This document shows, piece by piece, positions 11,418 through 22,033 of a DNA stretch of 64,000 bases. This stretch comes from Adineta steineri (taxonomy: Eukaryota; Rotifera; Eurotatoria; Adinetida; Adinetidae): contig CAJNOI010000067.1 in NCBI GenBank assembly GCA_905250115.1, positions 6,490-70,489 of the forward strand, given 5' to 3'. A model generated the notes under the pieces. That model had not been told where the DNA came from and did no database searches. It worked only from the letters and a program-made list of their open reading frames with translations. The position numbers and the translations under genes are program-made. The stretch's first letter is position 1, and the number at the start of each line of letters is the position of its first letter.

Positions 11418-11651
11418 TCATTTGATGAAAAATGTTGCAATAGCAGTACACAAATTAAATCCAAGTGCAATAATAGCCAAGATACTTGATACGCCAATGT
11501 TGGGGGATACGACAAACACCTTGTTGTTATCAGCAACTAAAATATGTTTACTTTTCATAGCATAACTTAATCCGGTAGCTACACCAATAATTCCGCTAAT
11601 AAGACATGCAATAATAAGACCTTTAACAACTAAACACATGTGTTTCTTCAT
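11418..11651 (-). CDS. Small two-transmembrane protein
   Basis: A 77-aa frame from the ATG at 11651. It has two hydrophobic segments, roughly residues 6-30 (CLVVKGLIIACLISGIIGVA) and 51-76, separated by a polar loop with Lys/Asp/Asn. It could be a complete small membrane protein or the last exon of a larger four-TM gene. Immediately upstream of the start lie two tandem telomere-like foldbacks. I do not recognise the family. Confidence 0.5.
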   Translation of the reverse strand: MKKHMCLVVKGLIIACLISGIIGVATGLSYAMKSKHILVADNNKVFVVSPNIGVSSILAIIALGFNLCTAIATFFIK

Positions 11652-11673
11652 ATTCTCATCAATTAGTATAATC

Positions 11674-11745
11674 GGGTGGGTGTGGGTGTGAGTGTCGATC
11701 TGTTCTTCTACTACACTCACCTCACCCCACATCCACACCCTCAAG
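11674..11745. repeat. Telomere-like foldback, part of a nested inverted pair
   Basis: Begins gggtgggtgtgggtgtgag and ends ccacatccacaccctcaag. Its inner part (gtcgatctgttcttctac) recurs in inverse orientation at about 11816-11839. Confidence 0.75.
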
Positions 11746-11793
11746 TTAAGGTAAGGTCTCCAATCTGACTTATTAATGGCAAAGTTCAAACTC

Positions 11794-11905
11794 CGGGTGT
11801 GGGTGTGAATGTGAGTATAGTAGAAGAACAGATCGACACTCACACTCACACCCTCACACTCACACCCTCACATTCACACCCTCACCCACCCCACACCCAC
11901 ACCCT
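11794..11905. repeat. Telomere-like foldback, partner of the preceding one
   Basis: Begins gggtgtgggtgtgaatgtgag, contains gtagaagaacagatcgac (complement of the preceding copy's centre), then a long series of CACACCCTCA repeats. Confidence 0.75.
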
Positions 11906-12285
11906 ATAATATGATCAGTTTATATCCAAATCTTTTACATTCGAGTTTAATATCCAATAAAAATTCCTTTGTTCGTCTTTCAAATGGTATATAATACGAT
12001 ATAGAAATATATTCTTCTTTTCTTCTTCAAATAATTCACAGACGTTGAAATACACAATACTCGAAGATTTCAACAAATATTTGCCCACTTTTTTTCTAAT
12101 AATAACAAAGGATGTATTTGAAATCAGCATAAGAAACCAGGGTGTAGGTATTGATTTTGTATTCATATTCATTCAATCTTTTTTAATCACGATTATTCAT
12201 AGTATACTAAACGGAGTATTGCAAGTATACAACTTTCGTCAGGAGAAGAATCGATTATATTTCATTTGAAGTATTTTCGTTATTA

Positions 12286-12790
12286 AAGGTACAGTATTCT
12301 TATTTTTCTTACACTCATAATGACAATCACAACTCTCGCTTTTGGCTATGCTAAAGATCCATGGACAGTTTATTTTGCTGGTCAAAAAATAGAAGGTGCA
12401 TCAGCCATATCTTTTGAAGTATTAAGTGATGGTTATGCAAAAGATCCATGGAATGTTTATTATATGGGTCAAAAGATAGAAGGTGCTTCAGCAATATCAT
12501 TTCAATCATTAGATCAAGGTATGGCAAAAGATGGATTTCATCATTATTATTGTGGACAAAAATATAATGGTTTCACTCCACCCATGCATAACTTTCGTTA
12601 ACTTTATCAACAATAAAAAAAACAATTAATAAGAACATCTTTTTATATAAGTTCGAAAGAGTTGAATTATTATTTCCATTTTATTTAATAAAAAAAACTA
12701 TTATTAAGCTTAATACACTTCTTGTCGGTATATATTATTATTTCAAATTATTTGTATAAGACAAATTATGAGTTCTAATGCTTATAAAAT
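12286..12790. repeat. Diverged duplicate of 29100-29590 (inverted)
   Basis: The DKNYY gene and about 190 bp of its 3' flank match the reverse complement of 29100-29590, with scattered substitutions and small indels. Shared flank words include ttttatataagttcgaaag and attattaagcttaata. This is a paralogous or homeologous segment, older than the identical arms. Confidence 0.75.
12320..12601 (+). CDS. DKNYY-repeat protein, copy 1
   Basis: A 93-aa protein of three tandem repeats of about 30 residues: GYAKDPWTVYFAGQKIEGAS, GYAKDPWNVYYMGQKIEGAS, and a more diverged third (GMAKDGFHHYYCGQKYNG). The pattern (AKD..xVYYxGxKIxGA) is that of the DKNYY family, which is found mostly in bacteria and has no established biochemical role. 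There is no signal peptide. The paralogue at 29273-29554 is the same length. The start ATG aligns in both copies, which supports it. Possible bacterial origin is an inference. Confidence 0.8.
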   Translation: MTITTLAFGYAKDPWTVYFAGQKIEGASAISFEVLSDGYAKDPWNVYYMGQKIEGASAISFQSLDQGMAKDGFHHYYCGQKYNGFTPPMHNFR

Positions 12791-12949
12791 TACATACATA
12801 TCTTTGTAAGCTATAAAAACGGTTGTACTTTATTTTATTTTTTCTTTCATTTATGATACTTCAGAATTATTTCTATTTATTGAATTTTAATCGAAGTACT
12901 TTTTTCCGTATTGGTTTCACTTTATTCTCACTATCGAAGAACAATCCGT

Positions 12950-13139
12950 TGTGGGTGTGGGTTGAGCGATTATAGGCACGAACACCCAAACTCACACCTC
13001 TGTTGTCGATGCTTATCACTTAATAATAGTTGTGCTAGTGACTTGATATTTGTGAAAAAATACTTGTTTTTTTACTAGCTCTACTTTTCAATCAGGGTGA
13101 ATATGGGCGTTTGTGCCTGTAATCGCTCAACCCACACCC
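12950..13139. repeat. Long inverted repeat with telomere-like outer part
   Basis: A segment at about 12955-12990 (gtgtgggttgagcgatta, then aggcacgaacaccc) pairs with about 13104-13138 (gggcgtttgtgcc, then aatcgctcaacccacacc) with only a few mismatches over about 34 bp. About 113 bp of unique sequence lies between. It is a member of the foldback family with a long non-repetitive loop. Confidence 0.7.
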
Positions 13140-15114
13140 TATATTATTCCTATTTTTCGATATTCTTCATATATAAAATTTTCATTATTATATATATATA
13201 TTTATCGTTTCACTGCACCTTCTCTCTATTTGACTTCAATAGAACTAAGTTGCTAATATTTATATTACTTCAATATTGATATTATATGCAAAAATCAGAC
13301 ACACATACACTTGTTGATTAACAAACAACCATGTAGCTTCATAAGTTTTCAAATAGTTTTATTTCATAAACTTGTTTGACAACTCGACAGGAAATCTTCT
13401 AATCCTTTAGAAGAAATTAAAATATTTTAGAAAAAGACTATTTCTGCTTGCTTGTTCGAAAGAGAAGTGACCACAGTCCTTTCTTGAAACAAAGAAGTAA
13501 TGAGATAATTAAAACTATGATGACAAACGTATCTTTTTACATAACAGTTGGCTTTCTATATATATGCTATATTTTTCTGTAGCGAGCTTCACCAAAACTG
13601 CCCTATTTATAACGTCATCGCTTTACAAAAAGTGATAACTGTTTTTGTTTATGAGTTAGTCTGAAATTTTATTGACAAAAACTAGATACCTAACGTTACT
13701 TTTTTGTGTGCTATCTGGTGCACTTGTTTTTATTCGAAGAACGTCTCATTTTAAAATAATTCTATGTAACGCGATGACGTTTGTTTTATAGTTGTAAAAG
13801 AACCTTTTCAAACAACGAATTTTTTGTGCAAAAACCCTTAAAAACTGTGAGTAATGGGTCTTTTTGTTGATTACTAACAGGTTGTCATACAAATAGACGT
13901 CTTTAGTCTATGATAAGTGGGTAAGAAGCATGGATGTGGAGACAAATGGTTTTGAATGCGAGTATGGGATGTGAGCTGGTATAGGTATATCCACTTATAT
14001 CCTCTTTGATCCCACATCTTCGGTCACCCATTCACACTCTCAAAGTTGCTCTGATAAATCTTCTCGATGAATACTTTAAGTCATTTCTATATCAGTTCGA
14101 AGTTAAGAAAACTTTCCGTATAAAACATTGTCAACGTTTATTTTGAAACAGTTTCATTGAAAATTCGATCAAAAAAATAACCCTATCTTCGTGACCGAGG
14201 TCACTTATCGAACACATATATATACTGTTCATCCTCTTTTCACTTTCAACCATGAACTATTCGCCTCTTCTTCTTTTTTCTCTTCTATTCTCTCTCTCTT
14301 TGTTTTGTCATAATAGAAAAATTAGACAGGAGCATACTTTCATATTATAGAATCTCTTGTGTCCAATGACTTGAAGAGAATACACTTACACACATGGACT
14401 TTTGAGATGCCACGGTAACTATAGAACTGAAAAAATAGAGTTAACAAGTATCCTGATGATAAAAACTTTGGTTGCACTGGAGCCTACCGACCCTGAATGT
14501 ATAAAGAACAAAAAAACAAATATCCTTCTGTATATCTTGGATTATCACTGTTTTATATTTATAATAATTTCGTTAAGAATTTATTTAATTTAATTTAAAT
14601 AAAATCTTTTATTCTGTTTCAAAATATTAAAAAACTGAATACCGTCATCATATAATTAAACAACGTGACAAACGTACAACAAAAATAGAATAATATTATT
14701 TGTTTATGTTTACGATGATCACATTTTATAATAATGTGATTATAATATTTATTTTTACAAGTTAACATCAGTCATAGAATGACCGTTTTCATCATGGTTT
14801 AAGATCGAAAAATATAATTTTGTAACAACGAAAGATTTAATTAAAACTAAATGTCGCATTATTTCAAACTTATTCAGAGTAGACTTACATAAGATAGATG
14901 AAAAGAAATTATTCATATTCATGTATTAAGTCATACGTAATATCTTTTCGAGAAAGGTTTTTTAGTACAAAAACAAAATAATATTTGCTAAGCATATTCA
15001 TGATGAAGATAATATCTACTGCGTATAATTGCATGCTTCAGATATTTCTCTTACGTATTTAACACGCTGATATTTTCTTTTAGAATCATTTCATATTTGT
15101 GATTTATTTCAAAC
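13140..15114. other. Intergenic, no gene seen apart from one foldback
   Basis: About 2 kb, very AT-rich. A foldback lies at 13916-14044. A 63-codon frame at 14402 has no supporting features. Confidence 0.5.
13916..14044. repeat. Telomere-like foldback, degenerate, long
   Basis: A G-rich first half (agtgggtaagaagcatgg, gatgtggag, tgggatgtgag) is followed by a C-rich second half (atccacttatatcctc, cccacatc, cacccattcacactctcaa). Confidence 0.55.
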
Positions 15115-15365
15115 ATGTACGGTACTGGTTATAACGCAGGCAACAATCTCGGAGAACAAATTACTGATAACTTCATCAATCAAAATATTCCAGGAGGAGT
15201 CAACAGTAAGTTTTGTCTTTTACTTAAATATAGAACTTATTTGAATATTCTCTGTTAGGTCCAATAGGTGAACAATTAGACAACACAATCGGTGGAAATC
15301 CTAATCCAACAATCGGTCAATATGTTGGTGGTGCTCCAGGTGTTGGAGGTCAATATTCTGGATAA
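15115..15365 (+). CDS. Small Gly/Asn-rich protein, two exons
   Basis: Exons are 15115-15205 and 15259-15365, with a 53-nt GT-AG intron in phase 1 that joins cleanly. The 65-aa product starts MYGTGYNAGNNLGEQITDNF and ends with Gly-rich text (VGGAPGVGGQYSG). It has no signal peptide or membrane segment. Low complexity (Gly, Asn, Gln) suggests a disordered or structural peptide. A pyrimidine-rich AG (ttttcttttag) lies about 30 bp before the ATG and could be a 5'-UTR or trans-splice acceptor. I do not recognise the family. Confidence 0.65.
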
Positions 15366-16914
15366 AATATAAAAGTTATCATTACAAATAATATAACATT
15401 TTCATACGTATTATTGAAACTAAAATTATTTATTCTTTTCTCGTAAATAAAATCAGAAAAAAATATTTTTAACAAGAATTATTCATACTGACGTACATTT
15501 TACTTAATTGGTTTTTAATACTTCGTTCATTTTTTTTAGCATATTATGTTGAGAAAGAGAAAATAAGAAGTATACTACAGTCTCTGTGGCGGACGTACTA
15601 AAATTGTAATAAAAAAGACGTAAAATTCGAGCATTGTACCCAATGCACAATATGTATTACGAAGTTTGATGTTAATAATATCAACAGCATGTGATCGTTC
15701 TTATTGATAGTTGTGATAAATGATCAGATATGACTCAACTTGTCATTATATTTTTTCTTTTATACACAATATATCTATCACATTATAAAAAATATCGAAA
15801 TTATTCATGCGTGATCAAAGAAGAAAAATATGAATTAGAATAAAACCATGCGTACATATCAACAGTATTATTTGAAAGGTAGCCGGTGTATTATAATTAT
15901 TAGATAGAAAATTATATTTCATGTTTGTTTTGTCTATCGTAAAATCGTTATAAAATTCATGACGCACTATATGTATGTACCCTTAACTCAGTAAATGATG
16001 ACTAATGTTATAGATATTCTAATATTCTTTGTCTCTCTGATGTAGAGAACGGAGCAAAATTTCTAATATACGAAGAAAAAATATCATCATTTTTTGTTTT
16101 CATTGTTGTTAATATCAAATTTCTCTCTACTTTTATACACAAAATTGTCTTTGTACAATATATTATGCAAACTTATCATATATATCTTTAGGAAGCTACA
16201 ACTAGATATGATATTTTAGTACTTTAAAAGAATATCCGTTAAACTTGACGTACAATCCAGACTAGAAAGCTTGTTGATTTAAATAATATTCTATACAGCA
16301 TATTTTGTATTATTAAAAAAGTGTGGATACGAATAACAAAAAAAGAAAAATATCCACTTATATCTAAAATCTTCAAACACAAAGTCGTTGAGTAATATGA
16401 GACAAAATTCGAACTGAGATAGCCACAAACATCTCTTTTCATCATTTTTACTACGTTATTTTATATACATTTATATCTTTATGATCACCTACCAAAAGTA
16501 CTGAACTCTGTCTCTGAATATTTTACTATTCGGTATACTCTTCGACCTCATTTTAAAAAAGATCTTTAATTAATAGAAACTATGAGTATGATTAGGAGAT
16601 GAGAAGTTCTCTTGAAAAAATCTTCGCAAAGAAAAAACAAGGTCATATGACGAAGAATACTCATAAAAAGAACCTCAAGTGGATATACCCTCATCAGAAC
16701 AACTTTTGCTTTTTATAAATTTATTTAAACATATTCATATCAGTATTTCACAAAAATCGTGATAAGTAAACAAGAATTTTTTTCTACAAGAAACAGATAC
16801 ATACATCAATTTTTTTTTAATATTTATTCATTAACACTAAATAAAAATGAAAATCTTTTTATAATATTTTGTATAATTGAATAATCATATTATATAAATG
16901 TTTATCTTATGAAT
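15366..16914. other. Intergenic, no gene seen
   Basis: About 1.5 kb of strongly AT-rich DNA. The one 68-codon minus-strand frame (16239-16445) lacks features. Confidence 0.5.
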
Positions 16915-17951
16915 TTATGAATCATCTAATGCTGATAATAGTCGTGTAATAATAGTTTTTATTTGATATTTTATGTCAGACAAGCAGGATGGACATTGTT
17001 CATAAATAGCTAATGCTCGTTCATAATAATCAAGTGTCATTTTTAGTTGATTAAGATGTTCGTAGCATTCAGCGATGTTAGAGAAACTTTGCCCAGTATT
17101 TTCATCATCTGGTGATAAAACTCTTTAATGTACCAAATAACATTTGATTTCATATTGGAGAACTAATTCATACTCATGTCGATTTCGTTGTACTTGAACA
17201 AAATTGGAAAGCGTAGTAACAATAGACAAATGATTAAAGATTGTTCAAAATACTCAATTTCATGATTATAAAATCGTTTTACGCATCAAATTAATTCAAT
17301 CCATTCTAGAATATGTGTGATTTTAGAATAAATGGTTGAATTGAATTTTTTAAGTAATACTACTACTTGAGAATAATAATCAAGAGCTTCATCGTATATA
17401 TTTATTTTGCTTACTTAACATTTTTTCAATACAGCTGAGGATGTTAACAACTTAAGCATAATATGATGAGTAATATTTCTCAAGTGTAACAAGGGCTTAT
17501 TGTTGATAATAAAGAGCTTCTTTATAATTTTTTTTCCTATTTATTTGTACATCACCAATATTATTCAATGTAGAAACAATAATTAAATGAGTAAATGAAT
17601 AGTATTTCATTAGTATCGATAATGCCTGATGATACAGTTCTAAATATTCATCGTATATTCCTTGTCTATTTCTAATATTTGATATATGAATCAATATCTT
17701 AACAATATTGACATGATTATATGAATGTAATTTCTTGAGGATTATCAATACTCGTTAATAAATATATAGAAATTTCTCATATTTTTCTTAATGAATAAGA
17801 AGGCAACCATTGATATGGAGAGCAGAACCATTGTATAAACGATTTCTTCGATAACAGTTGTTGAAGATCAACATTACTCGTCCGTGATGATCAAGTGGTT
17901 TATAATATTTTTCTTGCTGATGTAAAATCTCACCAATGTTGTTTAGACTAG
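16915..17951 (-). pseudogene. Decayed TPR (kinesin-light-chain-like) gene, 3' part
   Basis: Read on the minus strand, several frames carry recognisable tetratricopeptide text: SLNNIGEILHQQEKYYKPLD (about 17890-17950), STLNNIGDVQINRKKNYKEA (about 17500-17570), and near the end GQSFSNIAECYEHLNQLKMT, then LDYYERALAIYEQ, stopping at TAA 16915-16917. The units are separated by frameshifts and stops. These TPRs resemble the C-terminal repeats of rotifer ART/KLC-type proteins. The upstream edge coincides with a telomere-like foldback (17949-18017) that begins just before SLNNIG, as if the element had cut the gene there. Confidence 0.7.
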
Positions 17952-18017
17952 AGGGTGTGGTTGTGAATATTACACTAACCTTACTCCGATACATCCACTC
18001 GCACCCACACCCTCAAG
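17949..18017. repeat. Telomere-like foldback at the edge of the TPR pseudogene
   Basis: Begins tagagggtgtggttgtg and ends ctcgcacccacaccctcaag. Its left edge abuts the TPR coding remnant. Confidence 0.75.
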
Positions 18018-18526
18018 TAAATAAAAGATCTTTTGCACTCGTATTTCCTTGAGAATGAACGAATATATTTTATTTAAAAATAATATTTCAGACCATTTCC
18101 ACAGGTTTTTGGTGACAACTTTAAAAGTGGAGTTAAAATTGTCATGAAATCGTTAATACTAGAGCATCATGGTATTCGACATACAATAAGCATAGAAAGA
18201 AAATTGATGCGTTTTAAAATACCTTTCGGACATCAACATATTATTCAAAAGACGATTTATTGTCCTGCATAATATATGTAGCAACAGAAGTTGTTGAAAT
18301 GCTAACTTGAATAGTATCAGTCAAATTTTTATTAAATTTCAACAAATAAAAGCTTCTGTGTAAGAAATAAAGTCAGAATAGATATCTATTTATTTTTTAT
18401 CGCTTTATAAATACTTAGATAACAATAAAATATCAAACAGAGTATCATGATAACGTACGAGCAATGATAGAATTTTCACCAGTAAGAAAATAACTCTGCT
18501 AATTGACTCAAATTTTTTGATGCAAC

Positions 18527-19079
18527 TAGAGGTGTAAGCCGTGCGGCTGAGCCGCCGTCGCCGCCGATGAACCATAAAAATCTAAAGCCGCCGCCAGCCG
18601 TGCCTGCATAAATTTTTAAAAATTAAGCCGCCGCGCCGCTGAGGCACTTTAGTTACAGCAGCCGCGCCGCCGATGGTATTTGAAATTTAAAAATTTTCGA
18701 GCCGCCGCCAGCCGACACTTAGGCCTTTATTTATTTTTTTGCACATTTCTTTCTAGTAATGTACATTTTTGATGAACTTCAATATTTTAATTTATTGTTC
18801 AGCTTAATATTAGTGATGTACTTTGTTAATTTGAGATGTAAAATAGAGTTTCTAAAAATATTCGTTTGAAAATATAATACTTTTTTAAACTTCAAGCCGC
18901 CGCGCCGGTGAAGCATTTTCGCTATAGCCGCCGCGCCGCCGATGGCATTCGAAATTTTAAAATTTTCGAGCCGCCGCCAGCTGGCAACCTTAGAATGTGG
19001 CAGCCGCGCCGCCGAACATTTAAAAAAAATTTTTAAAACTTAGCGCCGCCGCCGATGACCCTACCGGCTTACACCTCTA
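18527..19079. mobile_element. Non-autonomous hAT-type DNA transposon with GC-rich interior
   Basis: A 553-bp element with perfect 15-bp terminal inverted repeats (TAGAGGTGTAAGCCG), flanked by an exact 8-bp direct repeat GATGCAAC (18519-18526 and 19080-19087). An 8-bp target duplication and TIRs starting TA-GAGGTG are hallmarks of the hAT superfamily. There is no transposase frame. The interior holds a module of about 95 bp, rich in GCCGCC/GCGCCG, present at about 18628-18722 and again at about 18895-18985. That is extreme for this AT-rich genome. Confidence 0.88.
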
Positions 19080-19087
19080 GATGCAAC

Positions 19088-20233
19088 ACACCATAATTTA
19101 TTTCATGATTTATTCGTACAAATCTCTTCCACCAAATCTATTGTTCGACCCGATATTAATATTATTAAGAAAAATGTAACACTTGTTATCGCAGTAATCT
19201 GGTGATTATTTATTCCTTTTCGAGATTGTTCTTCAATATCCGATCTATAAGAGCTTTTTAAATTGTAGTTATTCCTTTCATTTCGAATATTTCATATTCA
19301 TTTGAAAATTCATTTTAATTGCAGACTGTATAAGAGATAGACAAAATATTTAGGATTTAACTAGTTTAATTAACGTCATAAATCTACAAAATTGGTTAAT
19401 CTATGTTCTATAAACAAGAAAGGAAAACTGAAGATTTCTTCATTAATTTTACATATTTTCATATATATTATTCCGGAATATCTTGTGTCAATGTGAGATG
19501 CGTACTCTTAATCATTTACAACCATATCTACATCTCATGAGATCCATGAAATGCTGAGGTTAGGTATAAAACTTAGAAAAAATCGGTAATCAAGTCTTAT
19601 ACGCTAGAAAACTACGATAGTTAGTCCGAAAGTTGTTGCATAATTTGAAAATTCTAATTTATAAACTTTTTATGCTTTCTAGGTAAATAAATTCTAACTG
19701 TAATATTTTGACCGTAATAAAAACTATGTTCAAACGCATGATTTTCAAAATAAAAGAATATTGATAATTTGCAATAGTTGTTAACTATCTTCTGTTGTGA
19801 TTTAGATGTTGGACGTGTTACAATAATTTGTGTTAATCTCGAATGATCCATACTCTTAGAAATCAGTTCTTATGACTTAAATAAAGTTTCATTAAAAGAA
19901 GTCACTTTCTTTCTTATAGTTTCTTCTGAACTTGGCTGACTCACTCTTGTGAAATAAGTTTGGGCGAGGATGAGGATGTGTTGTATGGATCGTAAACGTG
20001 CAGGAGTATATTTTTTATCAAAGACAAAAATGCAGTGCCGTCATATTTTTCTTCGTTCTTTACGTACACGTCTGCCGTTTCAGAACGTTCTTATATGCCG
20101 ATGACGAGGTAAAAAAAGTAACTAGAACACACACGTTTAATATTTTTCTCTTTTTCTCTTTTTTTTATATAAATACTGCTGGTTATATACAACATTTCTA
20201 TTTTCTTTAACGTATCACATATAATTACATAGC
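19088..20233. other. Intergenic, no gene seen, ends at the gap
   Basis: About 1.1 kb of AT-rich DNA. A 65-codon minus frame at 19654-19851 has no recognisable domain. The sequence runs directly into the 100-N gap. Confidence 0.45.
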
Positions 20234-20333
20234 NNNNNNNNNNNNNNNNNNNNNNNNNNNNNNNNNNNNNNNNNNNNNNNNNNNNNNNNNNNNNNNNNNN
20301 NNNNNNNNNNNNNNNNNNNNNNNNNNNNNNNNN
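20234..20333. other. Scaffold gap of exactly 100 N
   Basis: One hundred N, a round number that scaffolders use for gaps of unknown size. It separates the spacer from the right arm, and it truncates the right amidase copy. Confidence 0.99.
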
Positions 20334-21138
20334 TGTTCTTGATGCATTAGTCGGCAAGGATACATCCGATGCGGCAACACAAGATCAACCAGACCATATT
20401 GTGTCGTATGCTGCGCATCTAGATGTTAAAGTATTACAAGGTGCGCGTATCGGTGTAGTACTTAATTTTCGTGGAGGAAATCCAGATGTCGATCGGGTTC
20501 ATGACGAAAGTGTAGAATGTTTGAAAACTAATGGGGCACAAATGATCCCAATACAATTACCACAGATTTATGAGCGTCTATGGCAAGAAGTTCTAGAGCC
20601 TGTGTTGGAGGCAGAGTTCAAGGATCAATTCGAACGTTATCTATCGACTTTGGGTCCGAAACAACCTCATACTCTGGCTGAGTTCATTCAACGCAACGAA
20701 TCACAACCGATTAATCCTGAACGTTTAACCATGCTTAAAACTAACCTAACGACTCCATTATTCAATTCACCAAAATACGCACGCATTTTATCGGTTGTCA
20801 TTCCACAGCTACGAGCAGATTTACAATCTATTATTAAGTCGCAACATTTGAATGCATTGATGATGCCCACCATCTGTTGTCCAGCTTCGTCTCGGTTCGA
20901 TCAGCAACCAGATCCGACCTATGTATGTCATATGGATGATCCTGATATACCGAAGTATATTGCTGGCGCGATGGGCTTTCCACAGATTACTGTACCAGCG
21001 GGTATTGCTACAGGTGATCTGCCTGTGGGTATGTCCTTTCTAGGTTTGCCCTATAGTGAAAAATGTCTCATCGAACTAGCGTATGCATTTGAACAAGTGC
21101 ATAACTTGCATCAGCACCTGCCACGCACAACGCCTTGA
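20334..21138 (+). CDS. Amidase-signature hydrolase, right copy, truncated by the gap
   Basis: C-terminal part (about 267 codons) of the same gene as 7089-8606, open from the gap edge to the stop. The catalytic half (Lys and both Ser residues) would lie in or beyond the gap, so whether a complete second gene exists cannot be judged. All visible codons equal those of the left copy. Confidence 0.85.
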
Positions 21139-21156
21139 AGATATGAAATTGAAATT

Positions 21157-21202
21157 TTGAGGGTGTGGGTGCTAGATAAGACCAATATCCACACCCACAA
21201 CC
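21157..21202. repeat. Telomere-like foldback, right-arm copy
   Basis: Mirror of 7025-7070, just past the amidase stop. Confidence 0.75.
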
Positions 21203-21608
21203 TAGCTGTTAGATGAATAAATTACATTGTTCACGTAGAAATATTCAATAATCGTTTCTTTTTCTTATGATTTGCAAAAAGAAAATATAACATTATATTT
21301 TTTATTTATCTATTTCCCAAGAGGGGCCTACTGAAACAAACGATATGTGCATTCTTCTCTTCTAATCTCTCAGGACACATATTCATATGAATGTAAATAG
21401 CTTGTTTCCTGTTTTTTTCATGTTCTCTCAAGAATACGTAGTAGCAATGACTCGAATGTTTTTCATTATAAATATCATTCATTGTTAGAAGTCACCAAAA
21501 ATGATCTAAGATTTACGAAAGCATACGTGAATCCACAGAGTTTTTCGATATATACGCAATTTATTTTGTGTTTAATGGACGTCACAGACGTAAAAACAAT
21601 CATTTGAA

Positions 21609-21668
21609 CGAGGATGTGGGTGTTGTTTGACTGAAGAAAAGTTCACAACCGCCCACACCCACCCTCAA
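21609..21668. repeat. Telomere-like foldback, right-arm copy
   Basis: Mirror of 6559-6618. Confidence 0.7.
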
Positions 21669-22033
21669 TTAAAACAAAATCACATACCTGATAATGTTTT
21701 AAACTTCGATCGAAGAAATGTTATGATTTTAGATGCGATGAAGGAACAAAAGAAAAGAGTATTTTATGAGAATAAGAATTTTACACATAGAAGAGTTTTT
21801 TTTCTGTAGAAAACGCTTACAAAAGAAACATTTCAATACATTTAAATGAAAAAGCAATTCAAAATAAAAGGAATCCATTTTGGATTTCAAGGACAAAAAT
21901 AAGTGCTGAGAGAAACAGCTCTATACTCTTTCAGCAAAAAGAGTAATGTGGGAAGTAAAGAAGAAAAAAAGAGTAAAGAAAAATCATTCGTTGTTGTGCA
22001 TACTTTATTGTTTCATTCATCACACAAAAAATA

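Noticed and set aside
19654..19851. 65-codon minus frame
   Set aside because: Looks somewhat protein-like but has no domain, no neighbouring exon and no paralogue in the window.
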